Shown: positions 43,201 to 56,500 of the stretch, piece by piece
Layout: the number at the start of each line of letters is the position of its first letter
Numbering within the stretch: position 1 is the first letter of the stretch
Assembly: GCA_949358305.1 (NCBI GenBank)
Contig: OX442323.1
Span: forward strand, 4,092,001 to 4,156,000
DNA: 64,000 nt
Reading direction: 5' to 3'
Source of the DNA: Strigamia acuminata
Lineage: Eukaryota > Arthropoda > Chilopoda > Geophilomorpha > Linotaeniidae
Made by a program: the position numbers and the translations under genes
The notes under the pieces: model-generated
The model's database searches: none
Seen by the model: the letters and a program-made list of their open reading frames with translations, nothing else
Told to the model about the DNA's origin: nothing

Positions 43201-46200
43201 GTAAAATTTTTTTTCCAATTTTTCCAACTTATAATTTTCTATGACACAACAATTGAGCAAAAAAACTTTCATTAACTCTAGAAAATAAAAGTATATATAA
43301 AAAAAATCAAATTCCATAAACCAGAGGGGTTTTTATGACCAAAAATGACTTTTATTACCAGGTCATTCACACCAATGACTTCTAACCCACACCAATTATA
43401 CTATGACCTACCTTGAGTCAAGAAACCAATCAAAAGACTCACTCAAGTGTGTACAATTCACATTTTTTTCAAGATACTGACTGATGCACCAACTTTCTTT
43501 ATATTGAACCATGGCAATGCACTGCATGTGAAACACCAATGACTCATCAGCCAAACAACCAATTCCACAAGGATCAATGATGTTTATTGTCTTCACTTCA
43601 TCCCCTTTTTCAAATTGCCAAAACCCACCACACCCAACTACAACTAAAAACTCTCCACACCTGCAACTAACTTCTCTTTATTTGGCCAGGAAGTCTGTTA
43701 ACAAAGAAAGAAAAGAAAGAAAGAAAGAAAACCCACATCTGCTAAACTCAACTCAGTTTGGCTTGCATTTTATTTTCTTCTTCCAGTTCCTTATTTACCT
43801 TGTTTAGGCCTTGTAATTTGATTAGGAGTTTATGTAAGAGCTGCTGATGCAATTATTAAGCATTATAATGCATTTTTTCTTGCTTTTTCAACACATGAAG
43901 CAATGTGAATATATTTAAACTTTTGCAATCACAATTCTCCATTCTGTCCTCAATTTGACAATTTCTAATCAAATAAAATTGGCACATCAATAAATTCTAA
44001 CAAAAATTAATTTATTGAGATTTAATATGAAAAAAATATATTTCTATTGTGATTGTACTTGTAAATCACAACAAACCTTGTGCAAGGGTGTGTATTTCCT
44101 TTCTTAATGCTATTCTTAGTTTTGTGTTTCAAGGATGTCAAGAAATACTCCAATAACTATAATTTAGTGGAATGTATATAAACATCTTGGGATCATCACA
44201 GGAAAGATTTATATCTCCATGGCCTGTTTTGCATTGTATATTTTTTCTCTCTTCAGTTTACAAAACATCCTGAATGATGAAACAGAGAATAATTAAATCC
44301 CAATGTGCAAACTTTCTCTATGTGGGCCATGTAATTTGGGTTACATCTAAGTTCATCAGTGCAAAAGGTCAACAAGTTATACACATTCTTTCAACAGTGT
44401 CTTCAAGTTATCAGCTATTATACAGAAATGACCTTAACCATAATTAAGCTTTTTAGAAATAATGCAGAACAAGGTATAGAACAATCAGAAAGGATTAGGG
44501 CTAAACAGAAGAAAAAAAAGACAATTAATTCATGTTTACTGCTTGGGCTCATAAAAAGAAAGGAAACTCAAGGTTTTAGCAGCAAAAAAAGGAAGAAAAT
44601 AAAATAACTATCATTTTTTTTTTATATTCCTTTCAGATCAACCCATTTCTTATTTGAGAGGAGAAGTAGACACCACATTCCAAACAAGCCAAACATGGCT
44701 TGCCTTGGGTGGTTTTACTTCAACCAAATGGCATCAAGCACACTTGCAGCACCTTGAAGTCTCAAACCAGTTATTCTGATCATATTTTGCATGACCATCA
44801 ATATTGTTGATGATTTTTTTTTTTGGTTTTCTCTTCTTGGAATTCTAGGAAAAAATGTGAAATTAGTTATGCAATAATTAGCATTTCATTTTGTATTTTC
44901 TTTGAGTGGAAAATCATTGTTATAAGTGATCAAACTTTTGATAACATAGAATTTACATTAACTTCCTTATTGGCCCATATGGAATGACACTTAGGCAAGA
45001 TATTGTTGCATTACAATCTTCATTTTGCTCTAATTTATTTCTGATTTGTATCTCATACTTCCTCAGTTCACACTGGCTGGTTTCTAAACAATCTTGGTTT
45101 TATTTTTATAATCCTTTCAGAAATCTTTCAAGAAGGTTTTTTCAACCATGAACACTGTCTCAGACTGATACCTCAGCTAGAAATAACATTTTTTAAAAGG
45201 TTTTTCAAAGCCTATTGTGATATTTCTTATGGGTTTGCAGAGATCCTCAAATTCCTTGTGTCAATAACTCATAATAAAACAATAACAAATTCAAATCCTG
45301 TTTGAGAGCTTTGAAAGAAAAAGGTGGATTACAAGTTAAATAATAAATAAATAAAATTTATACTAAATCAATTTTTATTCTGAAAAAAAAAAGAAAAAAC
45401 ACATTTTTGAAAAGTAGGCTTAAGGATTAGGCCTAGTTCTCTTCATTTTTTTTTTTTCTTTTTGAAAATTCTTTTTGTCACCTTTTGAACAATGGTTTAA
45501 ATGTTTAGATAGGGTTGAGAGATTTTACTCAGGCATGTCTGACTTGTAGGTCAATTATGCTTATTTTTTTTTTGAATTAAACTTTTCCCTATTTATTATA
45601 TGTATATATATTTTTTTTTTCTTAATTTTTTTTTTTAGAATAAAATTTCCTCGTGAAGAGTTGAGAAAGACATGCGGAAGTCCAGGAGTGAAACAACAGT
45701 TAAAAATGTCTGCACAAAAGTGCATTAACTGATTTATTGCTGGTTAATATTCAAAAGGTTAAGTGTTTTTGATGATATGACATTTTTTTTCGATTAGATT
45801 GACCTTATGACCCAAGTAAAAAAAATTAATTAAATTAACAAAAAAAATAATTGGAAAAAAATTGAAAATTTGCTCTTTTGTTTTGTTTTTCTTATTTTTT
45901 CGATGTTTTTGCCTTTTTTTTGGGTTGTTGTGCAACCAGAAAAGAAATGTCATGAGAAAATTAGTCCTAATTTTTTCCCATGTGGAAATTCCTTCACGAA
46001 AACCAGTTTGAGTGTGACAAGAAGAACCTACAAGTGTGTTTAAGCATAACCAATTTTAAAATGGCAGAAGTCAAGCATGGTATAATTCTAATGACATAAC
46101 AGCTGAATTTGGAAAGAACAGTACAGTACAGTCGATGTTTTGAGGACATTTGAGGACAACAAACAAAAAAAACTAAAAAAAAAATTTGACACAAAACCCC

Positions 46201-47718
46201 AAAAACACAACACAAACACACAAAACAACCAAAAAACAATAAAAAGTCTTACAAAAACACCAAAAACCAGAAAAAAAAAGGATTATACTGAACCAAAACA
46301 CTAAAAACCAGACAAAACAAGGATTATACTGAACTAAAACACAAAAAACCAGACAAAACAAGGATTAAACTTAACTAAAACACCAAAAACAAGACAAAAC
46401 AAGGATTATACTAAACCAAAACACCAAAAACAAGACAAAACAAGGATTATACTTAACCAAAACACTAAAAACAAGACAAAACGCCCCAAAACACTAAAAT
46501 AAAGATAAAATTTCCCGAAAAACACTTAAAACATGAAAAAACTTGCCCCAAAACACTAAAAACAAGTCAAAACTTACCCAAAAACACTAAAAATAAGAAA
46601 ACTTGCCCCAAACTCTAAAAACAAGCCAAAACTTGCCCCAAAACACTAAAATCAAACCAAAACTTACCCACAAACACTAAAAACATGTCAAAACTTACCC
46701 AAAAACACTAAAAACAAGACAAAACTCGCCCCAAAACACTAAAAACAAGTCAAAACTTACCCAAAAACACTAAAAACAAGCCAAAACTCGCCCCAAAACA
46801 CTAAAAACAAGACAAAACTCGCCCCAAAACACTAAAAACAAGTCAAAACTTACCCAAAAACACTAAAAACAAGCCAAAACTCGCCCCAAAACACTAAAAA
46901 CAAGACAAAACTCGCCCCAAAACACTAAAAACAAGTCAAAACTTACCCAAAAACACTAAAAACAAGCCAAAACTCGCCCCAAAACACTAAAAACAAGACA
47001 AAACTCGCCCCAAAACACTAAAAACAAGTCAAAACTTACCCAAAAACACTAAAAACAAGTCAAAACTTACCCAAAAACACTAAAAATAAGAAAACTTGCC
47101 CCAAACTCTAAAAACAAGCCAAAACTTGCCCCAAAACACTAAAATCAAACCAAAACTTACCCACAAACACTAAAAACATGTCAAAACTTACCCAAAAACA
47201 CTAAAAACAAGACAAAACTCGCCCCAAAACACTAAAAACAAGTCAAAACTTACCCAAAAACACTAAAAACAAGCCAAAACTCGCCCCAAAACACTAAAAA
47301 CAAGACAAAACTCGCCCCAAAACACTAAAAACAAGTCAAAACTTACCCAAAAACACTAAAAACAAGCCAAAACTCGCCCCAAAACACTAAAAACGAGACA
47401 AAACTTGCCCCAAAACACTTAAAAACAAGAGAAAACATTTTCAATAAAAATAAGACGTGAGTAAAACTTACACTTTTTGGGTCTATCGCTTGGAAAACAC
47501 TCCCTAAAGAGGCCCACATCGCGATGGTAATATGTTTTCTCCTGATCGAACTTAGCTACAGTCTTGGGGTCATTATTGATGGCCAAAACAGTCTTGATTT
47601 GCGTGCGATTCACCCGCACTTCGGTCCAATTGTCCGTTCCGAACGCAATGGCTATCAAAGTGACCGCCACAACTCCACTGATGGTCGCCAAGGACAACGT
47701 GACTGCAGAACACGACAT
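40277..47718 (-). CDS. Claudin/PMP22-like four-transmembrane protein
   Basis: Five coding exons on the minus strand: 47718-47472, 42635-42528, 41465-41328, 40696-40599, 40537-40277, total 283 residues with all splice phases consistent and GT-AG ends. ATG at 47718 (MSCSAVTLSL) is the first in frame after a stop. TM1 is followed by a first extracellular loop with the family-like GLFREC block (compare W-GLW-C of claudins). Then come TM2 (ACIALVICSFFWVGVAFITG), TM3 (ATGILMLVAGLFCAGGMGL), a second loop and TM4 (YIVCWIGIGWCLISAILFF). The cytoplasmic tail is Tyr/Gly/Pro rich (QQYGYGYAYPGG). Members of this fold act in septate junctions or as membrane organisers; the exact orthologue is not identified. 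Intron 1 is 4.8 kb and full of minisatellite. Confidence 0.88.
41735..42200. repeat. About 20-bp minisatellite in claudin-like intron 2
   Basis: Some 20 tandem copies of a GATAAAATTGACTTTTTGTT-like unit with point variants. Confidence 0.92.
42636..46185. other. Claudin-like intron 1, unique part
   Basis: AT-rich intronic sequence with homopolymer runs and a GAAA microsatellite near 43703-43730. I see no exon with credible splice sites and no element with defined ends. Confidence 0.5.
46186..47440. repeat. Compound minisatellite with higher-order structure
   Basis: Begins with units of about 38-40 bp containing ACAAGGATTATACT, then changes to about 31-bp units built on CCCCAAAACACTAAAAAC with alternating ACTCGCCCC and ACTTACCC versions. 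These form a longer period of about 93 bp, and a block near 46590-46735 recurs about 493 bp later (near 47083). Confidence 0.9.
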
Positions 47719-47759
47719 GATTTTCGTATAACCACTCGTCGACAAGTGAATTCAAACGG

Positions 47760-49255
47760 ATATTAGAACATATCCTAATTGGGATTCAGAACGCCTGCGC
47801 TTCACTTAATCACATCCGATTTCACGTCTCTACCTGCGAGTGTGCAAAGGGAAGAAGAAATGCAAGAAATGGCTGCTCTCGAACGAGTCAGCCGAATACC
47901 TGTTTGGGTCACGTGCTGTTGTTTCGCCAATCCGTAGGGGCCGTGACTGCTCGAGGCAATGCACCCAAGTGCAACAGGTGTGTTTTTGGCGACGTCACAC
48001 ATCTGGAAGAAGTTAGGCACATGTGGCCATTGTGTGCTGGTGCATTGTGGGGGTTGGGGAGTTGTATTGTGGAGTTTTAATCGTTTGGGAGTCGAAGTGT
48101 TTTGATGTATTTTTTGTTTGTTTTTAAATTTAATTTTTTGTTTGTTTTATTTTGTTTTTGTTTTGAAATTTTGTTTTTTTAAATTGTTTTGAATTTGATA
48201 TCAACACTGGAGTTTGCTCGTGCTGCCATCTAGTTACTGATACGTGAAGTGGAAGTGAATAATCGTGATATAAATAAAAGGTCAAATAAAAATGAGTAGA
48301 GGAGAGTTGGAAATAAAGTAAAAACGAAGTAAAAACGTTTAAATTATGAAAATATCGATAAGAATGTGTTAAAATAAAACGAAAACGGAAAAAAACGATG
48401 GAAAAGGGAATAAGAATATGTGTATAAATGAAGTATAAGCGTGTCAAAACACGGAAAAATGTATAGAATGTCTAAGAATCAAGTATAAACACGAAAGAAT
48501 GTATAAATTGTGTAAAAATCAAGCATTTAAACGTATTGTCTTTATTTGAATGGAATGAAAAATTCATTATTGTCGCCACGGGATTGAATTTTATTCGCAA
48601 TTTCGGAAAGAATCCAGAACTTTTCGTTGAATCTGTCATTGATTTTTTGTTTGTTTGTTTACTATTGACTATTTCCAGCCAAGTTTTGGTACGCTGCATT
48701 CACAATTTCGCATTAGGAGCGTTCAAAGTTTCGTTTTTTACGGTTTGTAACGTTTCTATAAACGGAATGACATCAATAGCAGCCAAAAACTGGAGTGGTT
48801 TATGAATCGATTTATGCCAGGTTTTGGTTTTTACAACCAAATTCAAAATGGCCGCCTCGAATGTTTAAATCGACGGATCGGACTTTCAAGTGTCATTAAC
48901 ACTTTCGGGCGAAGCATCCACCTCCAAAAATGTGAGTAAATACTAAATTATGTTTAAATAAAGCGGCCACAACCACAATTCGGTGGTTAAATGAAAGAAA
49001 AAGAACTTTTATGCACCATGTACTCGCGCGATCGCGACCCAAAAACGATACAACAAACGGGCCTAATGTTTTGATGGAAAATAAAGAGACAACAAACGAT
49101 CGACAAATATGTCTTCAATCATATTGTATTTTCATTTTAAAGAATAAAATCAATTCTACACAGATTATTATCATTTCAAAAGACAAAGGTGACAGGATTT
49201 TGCCTCCCATTTTACAATCAATTATGGAATTTGTTTAGAATAGCCCAAAAACGTG
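47760..49255. other. Intergenic region between Mhc 3' end and claudin-like 5' end
   Basis: Contains the presumptive promoter of the claudin-like gene (minus strand). No gene or defined transposon recognised; 48290-48540 is a loosely repetitive A-rich stretch. Confidence 0.45.
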
Positions 49256-50491
49256 AAAAATCCAAACTTAGTTTTTATTTGTTATTCTTCTGTGCTGGCG
49301 TCAATTCGGTCGTGTCGTGTCGTTCGTCTTTCCCGTTCTTGTGATATTTAAACAATTTACATAATTTCCAAGACAAATCAAGCGGGCGATACATTTTGAC
49401 AAAATGTTTAGAATATATAAAGTAAAATCGATTAAGACCTAAAACAATCTATCACAAAGAAATAAACTAACAAACAACAGTCATTAAAAAAGGAAAAACT
49501 AATTTTAAAAACCGTTTCAGTTTAGTTTTTTGTCTTTTTTTGATATAAAATGATTTTTTGGTTGGTTGGGAGTTTCGTTCAGTTTCGTAATAGAAATCGT
49601 GTAGAAGTCGATTATTCTCCAGGAATAAAAGTCGTGAGAAGCAAAATAAATAAAAATTAATCGATAATAATATTTGATATTAATAATAAATGAGGAGAGA
49701 AATTGTTTCTGTTTTTAGGAAAAGAAAAAAAAATTGCAAAGGCGCTTCTTTTTGTTTCCAGTTTAAATAAAATCCAATCTTGATGCATAGATCAGGGCAC
49801 TAGGTGAAAGGTCGTTTAAATTTAAAATATGCTTAGGTCAGCAGGCTGAAAGAGAATAAAAAATAAACAAAATCAATAAAATGTTACAAAAATTAATTTT
49901 TTTTTTTTTAAATTTTATGAATTTTTAAAAAATTATTTTTATGATTTTTAAAAAAAAAAAAACGATTCTGAAGAATTGGTTATATGAAATACTCAAATTA
50001 GATGAACATTAAAGTCTGAATTAATTTTTTACGCTTCAGAATAGTTAAAAACAACATAAATTTATCAAATACAGTCAAACATCGTTATAACGAATCGCGA
50101 TATAACGAATTTCTCGTTATAACATTTTGGTCAGCAACTATCCACTAGTCATCTAGTCAACTAAAGGTCAACTAGAGGTCAACTAGAGGTCAACTAGAGG
50201 TCAACACAATCGCTTCGCAAATCCAATTCCTCCACAGGCGCGATATAACGAATTACTCGTTATAACGAATAATTTAAAGCAAATTTGTTAAAAAAATTTG
50301 ATATAGCAAACTTTTGTTGTAACGAACTGATTTTTCGGGTCCCTTGCGATTCATTACAACGAGGCTCGACCGTAATGTGAATTTTATAGATTATATAGAA
50401 AGAAAAGTTAGAAAGAAACATGAAAAGCAGGACAAGACAATGAAATGACACATAGAAGCCCCCACTTACAATAATATACAGAAATACATGC
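49256..50491 (-). other. Presumptive Mhc 3' untranslated region
   Basis: Downstream of the last Mhc stop. A minus-strand AATAAA (TTTATT on plus, near 49273) is a candidate polyadenylation signal. A pogo-type MITE lies within. Extent is inference. Confidence 0.4.
50070..50374. mobile_element. pogo/Tigger-type MITE
   Basis: 305 bp with TA edges and imperfect inverted ends (ACAGTCAAACATCGTTATAA against the complement of ACGAGGCTCGACCGT). In its centre is about 4 copies of an 11-bp GGTCAACTAGA unit. No transposase. Confidence 0.7.
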
Positions 50492-50533
50492 TTATTCCAT
50501 CATATCGTCAACCAGTCTCTTTCGCGGAGTCGG
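50492..50533 (-). CDS. Mhc: Mhc last exon: C-terminus [13 protein letters not shown]
   Basis: Begins after TTTCAG and encodes 13 residues then TAA. Used when the preceding exon is skipped; both join the ...RMSPV exon in phase 0. Corresponds in layout to the exon 18/19 choice of Drosophila Mhc. Confidence 0.75.
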   Translation of the reverse strand, partial: PTPRKRLVDDMME

Positions 50534-53500
50534 CTGAAAGAAGAAGTAGCAAAGAAAAAAAAAGAAAAAACATAGAAAAGCACAAGACACAAAGAAATAG
50601 TAAAAGCCGGGACAGAAGAGATAGAAAAGCAAGAAAATAAAGTGTAGAATAGGCCTAGAATGTACATACACTGTACTAATATATTTCCCCAAGTATAAAC
50701 ATACCTATTAATTTTCATTGGACAATGGGTAAAGGAACTTAAAAATCATGAGCATCTGGGAAGGAGTTAAAAGAGTTGAACATCGGTGGGGGACGACTAG
50801 GCTGAAAAAATATAAATGTTATCATTTTTATACTCCATTTACCCTCCCTAGTATCAATTCAAAGGCCTTTTTCATCAACCGTACACTTTAATTGAGTAAA
50901 TTCGAGTCAGAAATTGAAAAAAACTGCTAAGTTTCGATTTCCAGTCCAAAAGTTTCGATTTCTTCGTTCGGGTGGTTTACAAGTTTCCAACTCGATTTAA
51001 TCAAAAACCGACAAAGTTAACACTTAAACCAGATGGGAAACGACACACCAACACCACAAAACAGTGCAAAATCCTTCGGGCTTCAACTCACCACTGGGCT
51101 CATGCGACCCGCTGATCCGGAGCTCCTGTTTCTAGCGCGGAGTTTACCCAAAGTGTTTTCTGCAATCTCGCAACGCTCTTCCGCTTCCTCTAATTCCTGT
51201 TGCACCTTGCGGAACTTGGCCAAGTTAAGGGCAGCGATTTCCTCCTAATAATCCCAAAAAAAATTTTTTTTAAAATGTCTGCTATCCGCCATTTTGGATT
51301 TTTCAACATACGGCTTCCTCAATCTGCCTCTTGTAGGTCTTGATCTTCTGTTGCAATTTGTCGACCAAATCCTGCATTCTTTCGTGGTTCTTGCGGTCCT
51401 CTTCAGCCTGGAAGGTCAACTCCTTAATGCGGCGTTCTCCTCTGCGCATGTTCTTCTGGGCATCGGTCAGACGGCGTTGTTCGTTGTCCAACTCCGCTTC
51501 CAATTGGCGCAACTGAAATCCATCAATTAATTAAATTAAATTAAATTAAATTAAATTAAATTAATTTTTCTCCAAATCACCTTCTCTTCGAGTTTCTGGA
51601 TGATCCTCTTGCCACCCTTGAGCGCTTGGGCTTCGGCTTCATCCAAGCGGACTTGGAGGTCCTTGATTTGCTGCTCCATTCCCTTTCGGAGCCTCTCCAA
51701 TTGCTGCGCGTGTTCCTGTTCGGCTCTCAATTCGTCGGCTAATCGTGCGGCGTCCACCATTGCCTTCTTGGCCTTCTCTTCTGACGATTTGGCTTCGTTC
51801 AACATCTCGTCAAGATCAGCCTGAAGAACCACGTTTCATTTGTACACCACAACCTCCAACCAACACATTTTGCCATCCACTTACATGCAATGTCTGCAAT
51901 TCGCCCTCCAACTTCCTCTTAGCGATGGACAACGACGAGTTATTGGCCGCAAGTTCGTTCAACTGGTCGTGCGCTTCCGCCAATTCGCTCTCGCAGCTGC
52001 GACGGATGCGGTCGGCCTAAACAAAAATCCCAATCAACATCTGTCCGATTCACGACTACTAACAACACAGAACCCCCATGACCAGTCCAACCCCAACCCT
52101 CCCGGTGGAGTTGATAGCAGAGATCTGCATTGGCGTAAAATCCTTACCCGTTACCCGTCCGTTACCCGTCTCTAATAAAAATTCTCTACCCTACCCTACC
52201 CGTACCCGTTCCTGAACGCGATCACGTGTGCCAGAGATGTGCATTGGTGTAAAAACCGTACCCGGTACCAGAGATCTGCATTGGCGTAAAATCCTTACCC
52301 GTTACCCGTCCGTTACCCGTCTCCAAAAAAAATTCTCTACCCTACCCTACCCGTACCCATTCCTGAACGCGATCACGTGTGCCAGAGATGTGCATTGGCA
52401 TAAAAATCGTACCCGTTACCCGCCCATACCCTACGGGTCCGGGCGGGTACGGTTACGGGTACGGGTACCCAATGCAGATCTCTGGTTGATAGTTAACGGA
52501 TAGTGACATCACACGAGGTCATTACCCCACTAACCAATGGGAAAGCTACCCTCATACATGGTGCCAGAGTTCCCCACTTCTGTTGGGACCCCAGAGTTAC
52601 GCTTAGTACTCGTAGGTTCACTGCCGAACCTGCGACCACTAAGAGAGGCATAAGATACTGCCCCATAGACACTGAATAAAGGCCATAGACCATTAAACGC
52701 ATTCTCTTGTACTCATTTCTATCAACGTGTCGTGCGTCCGGCGCTGTTTAGGCATTCCCGTGCCCTACTTCGTCCGTCTATTCTCACGAAACAACGTATT
52801 AATTAAAGTTACAATGGATTGCTCACCTGCTCCAATAAGGCCCTGCTCTCCTCCAACTCTCCTTGCAAAGTGGTGGCACGGCGCTCGGAAACGGACAAGG
52901 CTTCGCGGGTTTCGTCGCGAGCCCGTTGCTCTTCTTCCAAAGCGGCTTGCAACTCCTTGATTTGATTCTGGTACTTCTTGATGTTCTTCTGCGCTTCCGC
53001 GTTCGCCTTGTTCGCGTGGTCGAGGGCGATTTCCAACTCGTTGATGTCGGACTCCAACTTCTTCTTCATGCGCAACGCCTCGGCCTTGCCCTTGGCTTCC
53101 GCTTCCAAGCTCGCTTGCATCGAGTCGATGGCACGTTGGTGGTTCTTGCTGCGATTTGAGAGGATGGGATTGAGTTTGGTTGGTTGGTGCGTTTGTGTGG
53201 GGACTTACCGAGTGTTTTCGAACTCTTCTTCCTTCTCTTGGATGCGGCGGTCGATTTCTTGGCGCACTTGCGACAATTCGAGTTGAGCGCGCAACACTTT
53301 GTTTTCTTCTTGTTCCAGGGCAGCTTCGGCTTCCTCCAGAGCTGCCTGCAGCTCCTCCTTCTCCAATTCGAGACGTTTGCGTGATTTTTCCAATTCGTGC
53401 ACGCTGCGGCCTCCTTCGCTCAATTGGTCAGTGATGTCTCTGATTTCGTCTAGGGTTGGCATTGAAGAAAGTGGAATTTCAATACACGGTAAGAGTTTTT

Positions 53501-56500
53501 GGTGAATTTCAAGTGATTATAATTAAATTGTAAGTGTTTTGATTGAATTTTCAAATGTTTTGATTGAATTTTCAAGTGTTTTGATTGAATTTTCAAGTGT
53601 TTTGATTGAATTTTCAAGTGTTTAGATTAAATTTTCAAGTGTTTTGATTGAATTTCAAGTGATTTTAATTAATTTTCAAGTAATTTAATTTGAATTTCAT
53701 GTGTTTTAATTGAATTTCAAGTGTTTTTGATTGAATTTCAATTGTTTTTAATTGAATTTCAAGTGTTTTAATTGTATTTCTTGTGTTTTAATTGAATTTC
53801 GAGTGATTATAATTAAATTTTAAGTGTTTTGATTGACTTTCAAGTGCTTTTAATTAAGTTTCAAGTAATTTAATTTGAATTTCATGTTTTTTAATTGAAT
53901 TTCAAGTAATTTAATTTGAATTTCATGTGTTTTAATTGAATAACAAGTGTTTTTAATTGAATTTCAAGTGTTTTTCATTGAATTTCAAGTGTTTTTAATT
54001 GAATTTCATGTTTTTTAATTGAATTTCATGTTTTTTAATTGAATTTCATGTTTTTTAATTGAATTTCATGTTTTTTAATTGAATTTCATGTGTTTTAATT
54101 AAATTTTATGTGTTTTAATTGAATTTCATACGTTTTAATTGAATTTCCAAATTGTTTTAATTGAATTTCAAGTGTTTTTAAATCGACTTTGATGTGTTTT
54201 AATTGAATTTCAAGTGTTTTTAAATCGACTTTGATGTGTTTTCATTGAACTTTAAGCGCCACTTACCAGCCAAGTTCTTGTTCTCGCGTTTAACGGCTTC
54301 AAGAGCGTCTTGAGCTTCCTCGTGGCTGGCGCGGAGTTTGAACACCTCAGTGCTGTAATTCCTGCACTCCTTCTGCGACGCGTCCAATTCAGCGGCCAAA
54401 TCGTCCACCTTCGACTTCCACTCCCCAATAATCTTATCAAACGCCTTCTGCTTCTTCTCCATAGCATTCGCCAACGACGTCGCTCGCTCAACATCCACAG
54501 TCATGTCCTCCAACTCGCTCTGCAAACGGTGTTTCTGCTTCTCCAAATTGGCGCACTTTCCGTGCACTTGCTCGATCTGTTCCTCGGCCTCGATCAACTT
54601 CGCCTGCAACTTACGCCTAAACACAAACAAAACCATCAAAATCCCGCCCAAAAAATTAATCCAATCAAATTTACTTGGCTTCCTCCAATTCCTCGGCGCG
54701 CGCGAGTCCCTCGCCCTCGAACTTGGCTCGCCACAGCTGCACCTCGGCGTTCGCCTTGGACAACTGCCTGTGCAGGTCGTTCTTGGCCTCCTGTTCCTCT
54801 TCCACCTGTTCGCGCATCACGTCCACGTCGTGCTCCAAGTTGCGGTACTTGCCGAGCAAGCTCGAGCGCTCCCTGCTCTCCTCGTCGGCCGTGCGCTTCG
54901 CCTCGTCCAGCTGCGACATGAGCGACGATTTGAGTTTGCCGAGCTGGCTCACTTGGCTCTCGGCCTCCTCCAACTGCCTGGTGAGTTCGCTGTTCTCGGC
55001 GGCGACGCGCTTCTTGGCCGCGTCGAAGTCGCCCAAGTTGCGGTTGGCTTCGTCCAGCTTGCCTTGCGCCTCGTGCACTTGGTTCTCGAGCGTCTTGGTG
55101 ATTTTCTCGGCGTTGGCTTTGTCGCGCGACAGGTGGTCCACGGTCGACTTCATGTCGTCCAATTCGGCCTTGGTCTGACCCTTCTCTTTCTCCAACCTGA
55201 ATATTCAATTAGCAATTAAATTACCGATTTCTTTGAGGCCCTTAATAAAAAATCGGGGCCCTAAACACATTCCAAAATGTCCTAAAGGGCCCTTTTGTAG
55301 AAAAATTAGAACTGACACTTTTATTGGGGCCCGTAATGAAAATTCGGGCCCTTAAACGCATTTTTAATTTTTTAACGTACAAAAGGGCCCTTTAGGTATT
55401 AAAAAAAAACCTTTTTGGGGCCCATAATAAAATTTTGAGGCCTTAAACGTATTCCCAAATGTGCAAAAAAAACCCCACGGTATGAAAAAATTAATTTTGG
55501 TGCCCATAAAATAATCTCGGGGCCCTGAACATTCCAAAATGTCCAAAAGGGCCCTTTAGGTATTAAAAAAAACCTGTTTGGGGCCCATAATAAAATCTCG
55601 GGGCCTTAAACATATTCCCAAATGTGCAAAAACGTCCCATGGTATTAAAAAAAATAATTTTGGGGCCCATAAAATAATCTCGGGGCCCTGAACATTCCAA
55701 AACGTGCAAAAAAGGGCCCTTTAATATAAAAAAAAAGCTTTTGGGCCCATAATAAAATCTCAGGGCCTTAACCTCATTCCCAAATGTGGAAAAGGGCCCT
55801 GTAGTTTGGAGCCCCTTGAAATTGGGGCCCCAAAATGCGCCAAACTGTGCAAAATTTTACATTGTGGGCCCCAAAATGCGCCAAACGGTGCAAAATTTTA
55901 CATTGTGGGCCCCAAAATGTGCCAAACGGTGCAAAATTTTAATTTGTGGGCCCCAACCGTCCCCCAAGAATAAAAAACCGAACGTACTTCGATTTAATTT
56001 TATTTAATCCATCGATTTGGTCGCTCATTTCGGCCACCGAGTCGGTGTGTTTCTTCCTCAAGTTGGAAATGGCCGCCTCGTGCTGGACATTGCCCTCTTC
56101 GAGGTCCCGTCGCAGCTTGGCGAGCTCGGCCTCGCGCTTCTTGTTCATTTCCACTTGAGCTGAAGTAGCGCCGCCCGCTTCCTCCAACCGCTCGTGCAAC
56201 TCCTCGAGCTCCCGCGCGATGTCGGCGCGCTGCTTCTCCGCCTTGGCGCGCGCCTGGCGCTCGGCCTCCAACTCCTCCTCCAACTCCTCGATCCTCGACT
56301 GCAGTTCCTTGATCTGCTTCTGCAACTTGGCCACCAGGCTCTGCTCATCCTCCAGCTTGGCCGTCAGACTGCTGATCTCCTTGTCCTTGCGCTGGATCGT
56401 CTGCTCCAACTCCTTCTTGTTGCGCTCCAGGTCGGCCACGGCCTCTTGGGTGAGTTTGAGGTCTCCCTCGACCTTCCTCTTGGATTTCTCCAAGTCGGCT

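Noticed and set aside
43408-44607. Short frames in claudin-like intron 1
   Set aside because: No splice context or homology; within a well-supported intron.
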